Assembly: GCF_001022965.1 (NCBI RefSeq)
Contig: NZ_LECZ01000022.1
Location: 1-64,000, forward strand
Length of the DNA stretch: 64,000 nucleotides
From: Enterobacter genomosp. O
GTDB lineage: Bacteria > Pseudomonadota > Gammaproteobacteria > Enterobacterales > Enterobacteriaceae
Direction: 5' to 3'
The notes beneath the pieces were generated by a model. The model saw only the letters and a program-made list of their open reading frames with translations. It had not been told where the DNA came from and made no database searches. The translations under genes and the position numbers were made by a program. Shown here piece after piece: positions 55,800-64,000 of this stretch; position 1 is the stretch's first letter, and each line of letters starts with the position of its first letter.

Positions 55800-57098
55800 T
55801 TAGTTATGCGCGCCGTGCAGATGCTGTGGACGCGAAGGCGTAAACCCCGATTGATAGCGCGCGGCACTTAAATCGTCAAACGGAATTGCCGGGGTGCGCC
55901 CGGAAATCAGATCGCTCAGCAGCTGGCCGGACCCGCAGGCCATCGTCCAGCCAAGCGTGCCGTGTCCGGTATTGGTCCACAGGTTTTTGTACGGCGTGCG
56001 TCCGACAATCGGCGTGCCGTCTGGCGTCATTGGGCGCAGACCGGTCCAGAAGGTCGCCTGTTCAACGAAACCGCCGCGCGGGAAGAGATCCCCCACCACC
56101 ATCTCCAGCGTTTCACGACGCGGCTGCAGAAGCTCGGTGTTGAAGCCGACAATCTCCGCCATGCCGCCTACGCGGATACGGTTATCGAAGCGGGTAATGG
56201 CGATTTTGTAGGTCTCATCCAGAATGGTCGACACGGGCGCGCCGCTCTCCTCTTTCACCGGAATGGTCAGCGAGTAGCCCTTCAGCGGGTAGACCGGAAT
56301 ATCGAGAATGCCTTTCAGCATCGCGGTGGAGTACGAACCAAACGCCATGACGTAGGCATCCGCTTTGATCACCTCTTCGCCACACTTCACGCCGTAAATT
56401 TTTTCCCCTTCCGACAGCAGCTTGTCGACGGAGGTGTTAAAGCGGAATTTCACCCCCGCCTGCTCGCACATTTGCGCCAGACGCTGAGTGAAGAGCTGGC
56501 AGTCGCCGGTTTCATCATTCGGCAGGCGCAGGCCGCCCGTCAGCTTATGCGCCACTTCCGCCAGCGCCGGTTCAACCTGCCCTAACTGACTGGCTTCCAG
56601 CAGCTGGTACGGCACGCCGGCATCTTCCAGCACGGCGATATCGCGGGTGGCGTTTTCGTACTGCTGCTCGGTGCGGAACAGCTGTAACGTCCCCCCCTGA
56701 CGGCCTTCGTATTCAATTCCGGTCGACGCGCGCAGTGCTTTCAGACAGTCGCGGCTGTATTCCGCCAGGCGCACCATGCGCCCTTTGTTCTCCATGTAGT
56801 GGCGGGTGTCGCAGTTGCGCAGCATCTGCCACATCCACTTAAGCTGGAACTGCGTGCCGTCAAGGCTGATGGCCAGCGGCGCGTGGCGCTGGAACATCCA
56901 CTTAATCGCTTTCAGCGGAACACCCGGCGCAGCCCACGGCGCCGCGTAGCCCGGAGAGATTTGCCCGGCGTTCGCCGCGCTGGTTTCCAGCGCAGGGCCC
57001 GGCTCACGATCGATAACGGTTACGTCATGTCCCGCCTGACTTAAATACCAGGCGCTGGTTACGCCAACGACACCACTTCCCAGTATGACAACACGCAT
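55800..57098 (-). CDS. dadA: DadA, D-amino acid dehydrogenase small subunit
   Basis: A 432-residue FAD enzyme, the exact E. coli length: [32 protein letters not shown] dinucleotide fold, [20 protein letters not shown] and [45 protein letters not shown]. Oxidises D-alanine to pyruvate at the inner membrane. ATG 57098 has a good ribosome site; the GTG two codons upstream does not. Confidence 0.96.
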   Translation of the reverse strand: MRVVILGSGVVGVTSAWYLSQAGHDVTVIDREPGPALETSAANAGQISPGYAAPWAAPGVPLKAIKWMFQRHAPLAISLDGTQFQLKWMWQMLRNCDTRHYMENKGRMVRLAEYSRDCLKALRASTGIEYEGRQGGTLQLFRTEQQYENATRDIAVLEDAGVPYQLLEASQLGQVEPALAEVAHKLTGGLRLPNDETGDCQLFTQRLAQMCEQAGVKFRFNTSVDKLLSEGEKIYGVKCGEEVIKADAYVMAFGSYSTAMLKGILDIPVYPLKGYSLTIPVKEESGAPVSTILDETYKIAITRFDNRIRVGGMAEIVGFNTELLQPRRETLEMVVGDLFPRGGFVEQATFWTGLRPMTPDGTPIVGRTPYKNLWTNTGHGTLGWTMACGSGQLLSDLISGRTPAIPFDDLSAARYQSGFTPSRPQHLHGAHN

Positions 57099-57152
57099 AG
57101 CCACTCCATTATGTGCAAAAGAACAATCTTCTAATTACAGATTGATAACCTA

Positions 57153-57171
57153 GTTGAAAATATTATTCAAC
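57153..57171. promoter_or_regulatory. Inverted repeat in the dadA promoter region
   Basis: GTTGAA-AATATTA-TTCAAC, 6-bp perfect arms with an AT-rich 7-bp spacer, 55 bp upstream of dadA. AT-rich sites of this sort could bind Lrp, the known dad regulator in E. coli; that link is inference. Confidence 0.35.
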
Positions 57172-57186
57172 ATACGACTTTTTTAT

Positions 57187-57202
57187 GGTGACTTACCTCA
57201 CA
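57187..57202. promoter_or_regulatory. CRP-binding site of dadAX
   Basis: GGTGA-CTTACC-TCACA matches TGTGA-N6-TCACA at 9 of 10 positions, 89-104 bp upstream of dadA. dadAX is cAMP-CRP-controlled in E. coli, so this site fits known biology. Confidence 0.72.
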
Positions 57203-57419
57203 CATCCCCCAGCATCAGGGGATAGTGCTAATTTGGGATCTCCTGCTGCGCGTTATTTTTAACCAGCATAATGTGCTGTGAGGAACCGTTTTTTTGCCGT
57301 ATCAAAAACGCGAAATCGCAAAGAAAAAATTTCTGCCCCAGCACGCTTTTTAACACGTTGATCTATGCTTGAAAGGAGGCTCTCCAGACAGAGAGAGCAC
57401 CCACAACGAGGGCGCGCTA

Positions 57420-58952
57420 ATGGCTACTATTGATTCCCTGAACAAGGACAACACACGTCTGAGCGATGGACCCGACTGGACCTTCGAGCTGCTGGATGTC
57501 TACCTCGCCGAAATCGACCGGGTCGCAAAACTCTATCGTCTGGACACCTATCCCCATCAGATTGAAGTCATCACGTCCGAACAGATGATGGACGCCTACT
57601 CCAGCGTCGGGATGCCGATTAACTATCCGCACTGGTCGTTTGGTAAAAAATTTATTGAAACCGAGCGGCTGTACAAGCACGGCCAGCAGGGGCTGGCGTA
57701 CGAGATTGTCATTAACTCCAACCCGTGCATCGCCTATTTAATGGAAGAGAACACCATTACCATGCAGGCGCTGGTGATGGCGCACGCCTGCTACGGGCAC
57801 AACTCCTTTTTCAAGAATAACTACCTGTTCCGCAGCTGGACCGACGCCAGCTCCATCGTCGATTACCTCATCTTCGCCCGTAAATACATTACCGACTGCG
57901 AAGAGCGCTACGGCGTGGACGAAGTGGAAAAACTGCTCGACTCCTGCCATGCGCTGATGAACTACGGCGTTGACCGCTACAAACGCCCGCAGAAGATCTC
58001 CCTGCAGGAGGAGAAAGCCCGGCAGAAAAGCCGCGAAGAGTATCTGCAAAGCCAGGTGAACATGCTGTGGCGTACCCTGCCGAAGCGTGAGGAGGAAAAA
58101 ACGATCGCCGAAGCGCGTCGCTATCCGTCCGAGCCGCAGGAAAACCTGCTCTATTTTATGGAGAAGAACGCCCCGCTGCTGGAGCCGTGGCAGCGTGAAA
58201 TCCTGCGCATCGTGCGCAAGGTGAGCCAGTATTTTTACCCGCAAAAGCAGACGCAGGTGATGAACGAAGGCTGGGCAACGTTCTGGCACTACACCATTCT
58301 CAACCATCTCTACGATGAGGGGAAAGTCACCGAGCGGTTCATGATGGAATTCCTCCACAGCCATACCAACGTGGTGTTCCAGCCGCCCTACAACAGCCCG
58401 TGGTACAGCGGGATTAACCCGTATGCGCTTGGCTTTGCCATGTTCCAGGACATCAAACGTATCTGCCAGTCGCCGACGGAAGAAGACAAGTACTGGTTCC
58501 CGGATATCGCCGGCTCCGACTGGCTGGAAACGCTGCATTTTGCGATGCGTGACTTCAAGGATGAGAGCTTTATCAGCCAGTTTATGTCGCCGAAGATCAT
58601 GCGTGATTTCCGCTTCTTCACCGTGCTGGACGATGACCGAAACAACTTCCTGGAGATTTCTGCGATCCATAACGAGGAAGGTTACCGTGAGATCCGCTCT
58701 CGCCTCTCTTCCCAGTACAACCTGAGCAACCTTGAACCGAATATTCAGGTGTGGAACGTGGATTTGCGCGGTGACCGCTCCCTGACGCTGCGCTATATCC
58801 CGCACAACCGCGCGCCGCTGGATAAAGGGCGTAAAGAGGTGCTGAAGCATGTGCATCGCCTGTGGGGCTTTGACGTGCAGCTGGAGCAGCAGAATGAAGA
58901 CGGGAGCGTCGAGCTGCTGGAACGCTGCCCGGCGCGGTTGAATACGCTGTAG
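57420..58952 (+). CDS. ycgB: YcgB, SpoVR family protein
   Basis: A 510-residue SpoVR-family protein, the E. coli YcgB length: PHQIEVITSEQMMDAYSSVGMPINYPHWSFGK (about 45-76), MAHACYGHNSFFKNNYLF, and QVMNEGWATFWHYTILNHLYDEG with conserved HxxxxH/E-like metal-type residues. Member of the YeaG-YeaH-YcgB stress group in E. coli; biochemical role unclear. ATG 57420 gives the family start; the longer frame has none. Confidence 0.95.
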   Translation: MATIDSLNKDNTRLSDGPDWTFELLDVYLAEIDRVAKLYRLDTYPHQIEVITSEQMMDAYSSVGMPINYPHWSFGKKFIETERLYKHGQQGLAYEIVINSNPCIAYLMEENTITMQALVMAHACYGHNSFFKNNYLFRSWTDASSIVDYLIFARKYITDCEERYGVDEVEKLLDSCHALMNYGVDRYKRPQKISLQEEKARQKSREEYLQSQVNMLWRTLPKREEEKTIAEARRYPSEPQENLLYFMEKNAPLLEPWQREILRIVRKVSQYFYPQKQTQVMNEGWATFWHYTILNHLYDEGKVTERFMMEFLHSHTNVVFQPPYNSPWYSGINPYALGFAMFQDIKRICQSPTEEDKYWFPDIAGSDWLETLHFAMRDFKDESFISQFMSPKIMRDFRFFTVLDDDRNNFLEISAIHNEEGYREIRSRLSSQYNLSNLEPNIQVWNVDLRGDRSLTLRYIPHNRAPLDKGRKEVLKHVHRLWGFDVQLEQQNEDGSVELLERCPARLNTL

Positions 58953-58959
58953 TGTTTTT

Positions 58960-59031
58960 TTGCCGGGTGGCGGCTACGCCTTACCCGGCCTACGGGTTTT
59001 GTAGGCCCGGTAAGCGAAGCGCCACCGGGCG
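58960..59031. repeat. BIME: paired REP elements
   Basis: TTGCCGGGTGGCGG...CCCGGCCTACG followed by an inverted, slightly degenerate unit TTGTAGGCCCGGTAAGC...GCCACCGGGC between ycgB and fadR. Confidence 0.9.
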
Positions 59032-59063
59032 AAAAAAAAACCTCTCGTATGAGAGGTTTTTTG
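59032..59063. terminator. Bidirectional terminator between ycgB and fadR
   Basis: CCTCTC-GTAT-GAGAGG stem flanked by nine A on one side and six T on the other, so it can serve both converging genes. Confidence 0.9.
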
Positions 59064-59065
59064 TT

Positions 59066-59785
59066 TCAGCGGGTCTGAATCGCCAAATCACCCGGCAGCG
59101 TTTTCTGCATACGGTGCCAGATTTCACCGGAATCATGACCGTAGCGGCGCACCGTTTCATAAACCTGATCGTGCAGGCCTTCGGTACAGAGCTTGCTCAG
59201 CCTGTGGTAGAAGCCCAGCGCAAGGCTACGCGCTTCCGGATTAGCAAAGTAGTGGCGGCCGATGCGGGTATAGAGCCCTTTCATGCCGTTGAGGATAAGA
59301 CCGTACACCGGGTTGCCGGAGGCAAATGCCAGACCGCGAAACACGTTGTAATCGAGGGTGGCAAACGCGTCGGCGTGATCTTCCACCTCGTTTGCGGTGG
59401 CCAGCACCGCAAGGGCGTCTTCCGGATGCTGACGGAAAGCGGTACGAATAAAGATCGTCGCGATGTTGGTGCGAACGGAGAGCAGGTTATCAATGAGCTG
59501 CGGCACGCTTTCATGATCGAGACGCGCCAGCGTTTCAAGAATGTTCAGCCCCGAGGTTTCCCAGAAGTTGTTTACTTTCGTCGGCTTGCCGTGCTGGATC
59601 GTCAACCATCCATCACGCGCCAGCCGCTGGAGCACTTCACGCAGCGTGGTGCGAGTGACGCCAATCAGTTCAGAGAGTTCGCGTTCAGCTGGAAGAATGG
59701 ACCCCGCAGGGAAACGATTATTCCAGATGCTTTCAATGATGTACTCTTCCGCGAAACCCGCCGGGCTCTGCGCCTTAATGACCAT
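59066..59785 (-). CDS. fadR: FadR, fatty acid metabolism regulator
   Basis: A 239-residue GntR-family regulator of exact family length: winged helix [80 protein letters not shown], then the acyl-CoA-binding helical domain. Represses fad and activates fabA/fabB. ATG 59785 is the standard start; the extended frame to 59890 is rejected. Divergent from nhaB. Confidence 0.97.
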   Translation of the reverse strand: MVIKAQSPAGFAEEYIIESIWNNRFPAGSILPAERELSELIGVTRTTLREVLQRLARDGWLTIQHGKPTKVNNFWETSGLNILETLARLDHESVPQLIDNLLSVRTNIATIFIRTAFRQHPEDALAVLATANEVEDHADAFATLDYNVFRGLAFASGNPVYGLILNGMKGLYTRIGRHYFANPEARSLALGFYHRLSKLCTEGLHDQVYETVRRYGHDSGEIWHRMQKTLPGDLAIQTR

Positions 59786-59986
59786 AGTGAGATTTCCATT
59801 ACACAGCTTTAGCAAATTGGACTCATCATACCAGAGGCGTGCAGTGGCAGGTAGCGCGGCAAAGAGAGAAAAGAGGGATCGCCGTTTCATTTTTATGAAA
59901 TTTACAATCCAGCCTTATCCGCCTCCAGGCCGCGATTTTTGCGTATACTGGTGTTTTGTCTTACTTGACGGGGAAGGACGTCTGTC

Positions 59987-61525
59987 GTGGAAATTTCTTT
60001 TGGGCGCGCGCTGTGGCGCAACTTTTTAGGCCAGTCTCCCGACTGGTACAAACTGATACTTCTGGTATTCCTGGTCGTTAACCCTCTTATCTTTAGCGTG
60101 AGCCCGTTCATTGCCGGGTGGCTGCTGGTGGCGGAGTTTATCTTCACCCTCGCCATGGCGCTGAAATGTTATCCCCTGTTGCCGGGCGGGTTGCTGGCGT
60201 TTGAAGCTGTGGTCATCGGTATGACCAGCGCTGAACACGTCAAAGCCGAGCTGGCGTCTAATCTTGAAGTGCTTCTGCTGCTGATGTTTATGGTGGCGGG
60301 CATCTACTTTATGAAGCAGCTGCTGCTGTTTATCTTCACCCGTCTGCTGCTCAGCATTCCGTCGAAAATGTTCCTCTCGCTGGCGTTTTGCCTGGCGGCC
60401 GCCTTCCTGTCGGCCTTCCTGGATGCGCTGACGGTTGTCGCGGTAGTGATAAGCGTAGCCGTTGGGTTTTACGGTATTTACCACCGTGTCGCCTCCTCTC
60501 GCCCGGGAGAAGATCTGCAGGATGACAGCCACGTCGAGGCGCATAACCGTGACGTACTGGAGCAGTTTCGCGCCTTCCTGCGCAGCCTGATGATGCATGC
60601 CGGCGTCGGTACCGCGCTTGGCGGCGTGATGACGATGGTGGGCGAGCCGCAAAACCTGATCATTGCCAAAGCTGCGGGCTGGCACTTCGGTGATTTCTTC
60701 CTGAGAATGGCGCCGGTGAGCGTACCGGTGCTTATCTGCGGTCTGGCGACCTGTCTGCTGGTGGAGAAGTTTCGTCTCTTTGGCTACGGCGCGCAGCTCC
60801 CGGACCCGGTGCGTCAGGAGCTGCATAAATTCGATTTACAGAGCCGGAGCCAGCGCACGCGCCAGGAGACGCTACGCCTGATCGCCCAGGGGATTATCGG
60901 CATCTGGCTTATCGCGGCGCTGGCGCTCCATCTTGCCGAAGTGGGGCTGATTGGCCTGTCGGTCATTATTCTCGCCACTACCTTTACCGGCGTGACGGAT
61001 GAGCACGCCATCGGCAAAGCCTTTACCGAAGCCCTGCCGTTTACCGCCCTGCTGGCGGTGTTCTTTGCGGTTGTGGCTGTGATTATCGACCAGCATCTGT
61101 TCGCGCCGATTATTGCCTTTGTCTTACAGGCCGCGCCGGACGCTCAGCTGACGCTGTTTTATCTGTTCAACGGTCTGCTCTCGTCAATCTCAGATAACGT
61201 CTTTGTCGGGACGGTCTATATAAACGAGGCTAAGGCCGCGATGGAGCAAGGCGTCATCAGCGCCGGACAGTTTGAGCTACTGGCCGTAGCGATCAATACC
61301 GGCACCAACCTGCCGTCGGTGGCGACGCCCAATGGACAGGCCGCCTTCCTGTTCCTGCTGACTTCCGCCCTCGCGCCGCTCATACGTCTTTCCTATGGCA
61401 GGATGGTATGGATGGCGCTGCCGTATACGATAGTGCTCACGATCGTGGGATTGCTTTGCGTCAAAATTACCCTCATTCCCTGTACGCAATGGTTGATACA
61501 AGCGGGTATACTTGCGGCGCAGTAA
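59987..61525 (+). CDS. nhaB: NhaB, Na+/H+ antiporter
   Basis: A 512-residue antiporter (GTG start, [29 protein letters not shown]) with about twelve hydrophobic helices; conserved [21 protein letters not shown] and [27 protein letters not shown] precedes the start. Gene order fadR-nhaB-dsbB is as in E. coli. Confidence 0.96.
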   Translation: MEISFGRALWRNFLGQSPDWYKLILLVFLVVNPLIFSVSPFIAGWLLVAEFIFTLAMALKCYPLLPGGLLAFEAVVIGMTSAEHVKAELASNLEVLLLLMFMVAGIYFMKQLLLFIFTRLLLSIPSKMFLSLAFCLAAAFLSAFLDALTVVAVVISVAVGFYGIYHRVASSRPGEDLQDDSHVEAHNRDVLEQFRAFLRSLMMHAGVGTALGGVMTMVGEPQNLIIAKAAGWHFGDFFLRMAPVSVPVLICGLATCLLVEKFRLFGYGAQLPDPVRQELHKFDLQSRSQRTRQETLRLIAQGIIGIWLIAALALHLAEVGLIGLSVIILATTFTGVTDEHAIGKAFTEALPFTALLAVFFAVVAVIIDQHLFAPIIAFVLQAAPDAQLTLFYLFNGLLSSISDNVFVGTVYINEAKAAMEQGVISAGQFELLAVAINTGTNLPSVATPNGQAAFLFLLTSALAPLIRLSYGRMVWMALPYTIVLTIVGLLCVKITLIPCTQWLIQAGILAAQ

Positions 61526-61668
61526 ACAATGCATATCGGGCAGTTCGCTGCCCGTTTGCCTTTTCGCACGATAAACATCCAATTACGTTTTATTTCGCCA
61601 GGTACAGGTGGCGCAAAAAACGAATTCGTTTACACTGCGCTTTCTAAGCATGTTCCAGGGAAATGATT

Positions 61669-62199
61669 ATGTTGAGATTTTTAAACCAGTGCTCCCGCGG
61701 TCGCGGAGCGTGGTTGCTAATGGCCCTGACCGCCTTTGCGCTGGAAATGGTCGCGCTGTGGTTCCAGCACGTAATGGGACTCAAGCCTTGCGTGCTGTGC
61801 ATTTACGAACGCTGTGCGCTGTTCGGCATTATGGGTGCAGGCCTGGTCGGCGCCATTGCGCCAAAATCACCGCTTCGCTATGCCGGTATCGCCATCTGGA
61901 TCTATAGCGCCTGGAAAGGGCTTGAACTCTCCTGGCAGCACACCATGATGCAGCTGCATCCGTCACCGTTTATGACCTGTGATTTTGCCGCCCGCTTCCC
62001 GAGCTGGCTGCCGCTGGATAAATGGCTGCCGCAGGTGTTTGTTGCATCCGGTGACTGCTCCGTTCGTCAGTGGGAATTCCTGACCCTGGAGATGCCGCAG
62101 TGGCTGGTGGGTATTTTTGCTGCCTACCTCGTCGTGGCGCTGCTGGTGCTGATTGCTCAGCCGTTTAAGCCGAAGAAACGCGATCTGTTCGGAAGGTAA
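61669..62199 (+). CDS. dsbB: DsbB, disulfide-bond forming quinone reductase
   Basis: A 176-residue four-helix membrane protein that re-oxidises DsbA. Redox pairs Cys41-Cys44 (KPCVLC) and the second pair in MTCDF and SGDCSV (Cys104 and Cys130 by E. coli numbering) are present. ATG 61669 gives the E. coli length; an ATG two codons earlier has a poorer ribosome site. Confidence 0.97.
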   Translation: MLRFLNQCSRGRGAWLLMALTAFALEMVALWFQHVMGLKPCVLCIYERCALFGIMGAGLVGAIAPKSPLRYAGIAIWIYSAWKGLELSWQHTMMQLHPSPFMTCDFAARFPSWLPLDKWLPQVFVASGDCSVRQWEFLTLEMPQWLVGIFAAYLVVALLVLIAQPFKPKKRDLFGR

Positions 62200-62203
62200 A
62201 AGC

Positions 62204-62230
62204 AAAACGGCAACCTCGGTTGCCGTTTTT
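62204..62230 (+). terminator. Terminator of dsbB
   Basis: AAAACGGCAACC-TC-GGTTGCCGTTTT, 12-bp arms, followed by a short T run, a few bases past the dsbB stop. Confidence 0.93.
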
Positions 62231-62239
62231 AGTGTTTGC

Positions 62240-62277
62240 GCCCTCTCCCGTGGGAGAGGGTTGGGGTGAGGGCATCA
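62240..62277. repeat. Short dispersed enterobacterial repeat
   Basis: CGCCCTCTCCCGTGGGAGAGG followed by TTGGGGTGAGGGC: a GC-rich hairpin of a type common in Enterobacter/Klebsiella intergenic DNA, similar in core to the hairpin at 40337-40360. Lies between dsbB and ycgN terminators. Confidence 0.6.
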
Positions 62278-62294
62278 GGCCGCACAAACACAAT

Positions 62295-62321
62295 AAAAAA
62301 CCCGCTTCGGCGGGTTTTTTT
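62295..62321. terminator. Terminator of ycgN
   Basis: AAAAAACCCGC-TTCG-GCGGGTTTTTTT: stem with a UUCG tetraloop and U-tracts on both strands; serves the leftward ycgN. Confidence 0.92.
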
Positions 62322-62325
62322 ATTC

Positions 62326-62766
62326 TCAACGGGTCGGGTGGTTCATGATGTGGTCTTCCCAGTCACGCACCTCGGACTCTTTCACCGCAATGTGGCGCAC
62401 GGAGATACGCTCGCCGTGCATCGCCGCTTTTGAGCCGGTCAGTAGCGGGTGCCAGTCAGGCAGACCTTTCCCCTCCGCCAGCAGGCGATACGCGCAGGTA
62501 TGCGGCAGCCATTCAAAGGTGGGCAGATTATCCCGGGTTAACTTGATGCAGTCCGGCTCAAATTCAAACCGACGCTCATAGTTGCGGCACTGGCAGGTTT
62601 TGATATTTAACTGCTTGCAGGCAACGTTGGTGAAGTAGATCTCGTCCGTATCTTCATCCATCAGCTTGTGCAGGCAGCACTGGCCGCAGCCGTCGCACAA
62701 TGATTCCCATTCTGCGTCAGTCATGTCGTCGAGAGTTTTGCTTTGCCAGAAAGGGATGTCGTTCAT
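62326..62766 (-). CDS. ycgN: YcgN, Cys-cluster (UPF0153) protein
   Basis: A 146-residue cysteine-rich protein: [54 protein letters not shown] gives the CxxCxxCC...C...CxC pattern of a probable iron-sulfur or metal site. Function unknown. I prefer the ATG at 62766 but a GTG four codons upstream (62778) is also possible; neither has a strong ribosome site. Confidence 0.92.
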   Translation of the reverse strand: MNDIPFWQSKTLDDMTDAEWESLCDGCGQCCLHKLMDEDTDEIYFTNVACKQLNIKTCQCRNYERRFEFEPDCIKLTRDNLPTFEWLPHTCAYRLLAEGKGLPDWHPLLTGSKAAMHGERISVRHIAVKESEVRDWEDHIMNHPTR

Positions 62767-62859
62767 CAGGATGTCCACACGTCAAAAGAAAGCGCACCTT
62801 ATAACGAGTCTGGCACGTTGTTGCAAGTTTTGCCGCCCTCTTCAGGCGGCAAGATGGGG

Positions 62860-63519
62860 TTACAGCACGCGGGTTTTCAACGACAGGCCGTTAAACCCGA
62901 CTTCCAGCTCATCGCCGCTGAGCAGCGGGCCAACGCCTTCAGGCGTACCGGTCAGGATCACATCACCCGGTTTCAGGGTAAAGAAGCGGCTCATGTAGGC
63001 AATCAGCGGCACAATCTTATGGATCATATCTGCCGTGGTGCCCTGCTGGCGGATCTCGCCGTTAACCTTCAGGCTGAGCGGCGTGTCCTGCGGGTCGTTG
63101 GTGAATTCGCTCACCGGAACAAACGCCGAGATGGGGCAGGAGTTATCAAAGCCTTTGGCCTTTTCCCACGGCTGCCCTGCTTTCTTCATTTTGCCCTGCA
63201 CATCGCGCAGGGTCAGATCCAGCGCCACGCCGTATCCGGCAATCGCTTTCTGAACATGCTCTTCTGAGGCCTGACGCAGCGTCGCGCCGATCAGCACCGC
63301 GAGCTCAACCTCGTGATGCACCGAACCCAGCCCCTGCGGCAGCGCCAGCGGCTGGCGGATATCGCAAAGCGCCGTTTCTGGCTTGATGAACAGGACCGGC
63401 TCTTCTGGCGTCGCACTGCCCATCTCCTGAATGTGTTTCGCATAGTTGCTGCCCACGCAAACCACTTTGCTGACGGGATAATCCAGTAATGCACCTTGCC
63501 AGTTATGATGTTGATACAT
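62860..63519 (-). CDS. ycgM: YcgM, fumarylacetoacetate hydrolase family protein
   Basis: A 219-residue FAH-fold hydrolase/decarboxylase. Metal ligands are visible in SVHHEVELAVLIG (Glu-x-Glu) and GVALDLTLRDVQ (Asp), with GTPEGVGPLLSGD near the C-terminus. Related to oxaloacetate decarboxylase/acylpyruvase (FAHD1-like) enzymes; exact reaction here not shown. Length as in E. coli. Confidence 0.94.
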   Translation of the reverse strand: MYQHHNWQGALLDYPVSKVVCVGSNYAKHIQEMGSATPEEPVLFIKPETALCDIRQPLALPQGLGSVHHEVELAVLIGATLRQASEEHVQKAIAGYGVALDLTLRDVQGKMKKAGQPWEKAKGFDNSCPISAFVPVSEFTNDPQDTPLSLKVNGEIRQQGTTADMIHKIVPLIAYMSRFFTLKPGDVILTGTPEGVGPLLSGDELEVGFNGLSLKTRVL

Positions 63520-63566
63520 GCTCGACCCCTAAACGGTTGATGTGTTGTGACCGAAAACAGTTGAGA

Positions 63567-63842
63567 CTATTTTTTACCGTTCGCCTCAAGATGCTGTTTT
63601 AATAAATTCTCGGGTGGCGGTGGAAGCTGTAAATAATAGCCTTGTTCGGCTAATGCCGTTTTCACTTTATCCAGATCGGCATTTATCAGCTTTTTGCGAC
63701 CATCGAGCGGCAGCAGCATCGCCAGCTGTGGTCGGCCAAAGCTCTTCATTAATTCTTCAGGCACGCGTGAAAAATCGTCTTTCTTTTCGACATAAAGATA
63801 GGTCTGGTCACGGCTTGTACTTCTGTAGATCACACAAAACAT
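63567..63842 (-). CDS. ycgL: YcgL domain protein
   Basis: A 91-residue member of the YcgL family ([38 protein letters not shown]), a gammaproteobacterial family of unknown function next to minCDE. Divergent from minC. Confidence 0.94.
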   Translation of the reverse strand: MFCVIYRSTSRDQTYLYVEKKDDFSRVPEELMKSFGRPQLAMLLPLDGRKKLINADLDKVKTALAEQGYYLQLPPPPENLLKQHLEANGKK

Positions 63843-63965
63843 GTTTTTACTCTGAATTAATGGGTGGTTGCTTGCCTCAATATACTCCTGACTATAACAT
63901 GCCTGATACTCTTCGGAATATCGCAGCGAGTGGTTGCGGTTAATAGCAAATTGAGTAAGGCCAGG

Positions 63966-64000
63966 ATGTCAAACACGCCCATCGAGCTTAAAGGCAGTAG
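63966..64000 (+). CDS. minC: MinC, start of gene (cut by window edge)
   Basis: The last 35 bases encode [11 protein letters not shown], the known MinC N-terminus, after a CCAGG ribosome site. MinC inhibits FtsZ ring formation away from midcell. Identification rests on eleven residues plus synteny with ycgL. Confidence 0.85.
   Translation, partial: MSNTPIELKGS

Larger units (their letters stand above)
57099..57419. other. dadA / ycgB divergent intergenic region
   Basis: 321 bp without a gene. It holds a CRP site and an inverted repeat (separate entries). The rest includes the AAAGGAGG-type sequence near 57371 and the ycgB leader. No further feature is recognised. Confidence 0.7.

Noticed and set aside
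1..64000. CRISPR arrays, tRNA or rRNA genes, insertion sequences, integrases or attachment sites
   Set aside because: I looked for direct-repeat arrays, tRNA-like cloverleaf ends, transposase motifs and integrase genes and saw none.

Overview
The window is chromosomal DNA of a GC-rich member of the Enterobacteriaceae, most likely Enterobacter (E. cloacae complex) or a close relative. This rests on the gene order treA-ymgE-ycgR-emtA-ldcA-cvrA-dadXA-ycgB-fadR-nhaB-dsbB-ycgN-ycgM-ycgL-minC, which matches the E. coli/Enterobacter backbone, on REP/BIME and ERIC repeats, and on a type VI secretion (T6SS) locus with E. cloacae-type effectors.

Region 1 (1-30513, all minus strand) is a complete T6SS cluster. 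All 13 core components are present: tssJ, tssK, tssL (with an OmpA domain), tssM, tssA, tssB, tssC, tssD (hcp), tssE, tssF, tssG, tssH (clpV) and tssI (vgrG, cut by the left edge). It also carries the threonine-phosphorylation control set (kinase, PppA phosphatase, FHA protein), tagF, tagJ and a VasI-like protein. Transcription appears to fall into blocks. The block from the SH3 lipoprotein to tssC ends in a strong stem-loop. hcp has its own upstream region and a stem-loop just after its stop. The FHA-to-kinase block follows, then a lipase effector block and vgrG. Variable cargo sits at two places. Between tssC and the FHA gene are two Tai4-like amidase immunity genes with no amidase, a LysM plus glycine-zipper putative membrane-acting effector with a two-helix partner, and a small membrane protein. 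Between the kinase and vgrG are a GxSxG lipase effector (Tle) with an ankyrin lipoprotein (Tli), a small membrane protein and the decayed end of an ADP-ribosylglycohydrolase.

Region 2 (30514-49811) is accessory: a 1-kb AT-rich divergent control region, a YdeP-like molybdoenzyme with a LysR regulator, a fatty acid desaturase co-translated with a PhnD-like protein, a GlxA-type AraC regulator next to a second GAPDH, an AT-rich three-gene cassette ending in a second, distantly related Hcp (a possible new Hcp-linked toxin/immunity unit), an MFS exporter with divergent AraC regulator, a sugar symporter and porin pair under a LacI-type operator, periplasmic trehalase, and a Fur-controlled TonB-dependent receptor.

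Region 3 (49812-64000) is conserved core: YmgE, the flagellar brake YcgR under a sigma-28 promoter, cell-wall recycling (EmtA, LdcA), a cation/proton antiporter, alanine catabolism (DadA, DadX), SpoVR-like YcgB, FadR, NhaB, DsbB, YcgN, YcgM, YcgL and the first codons of MinC.
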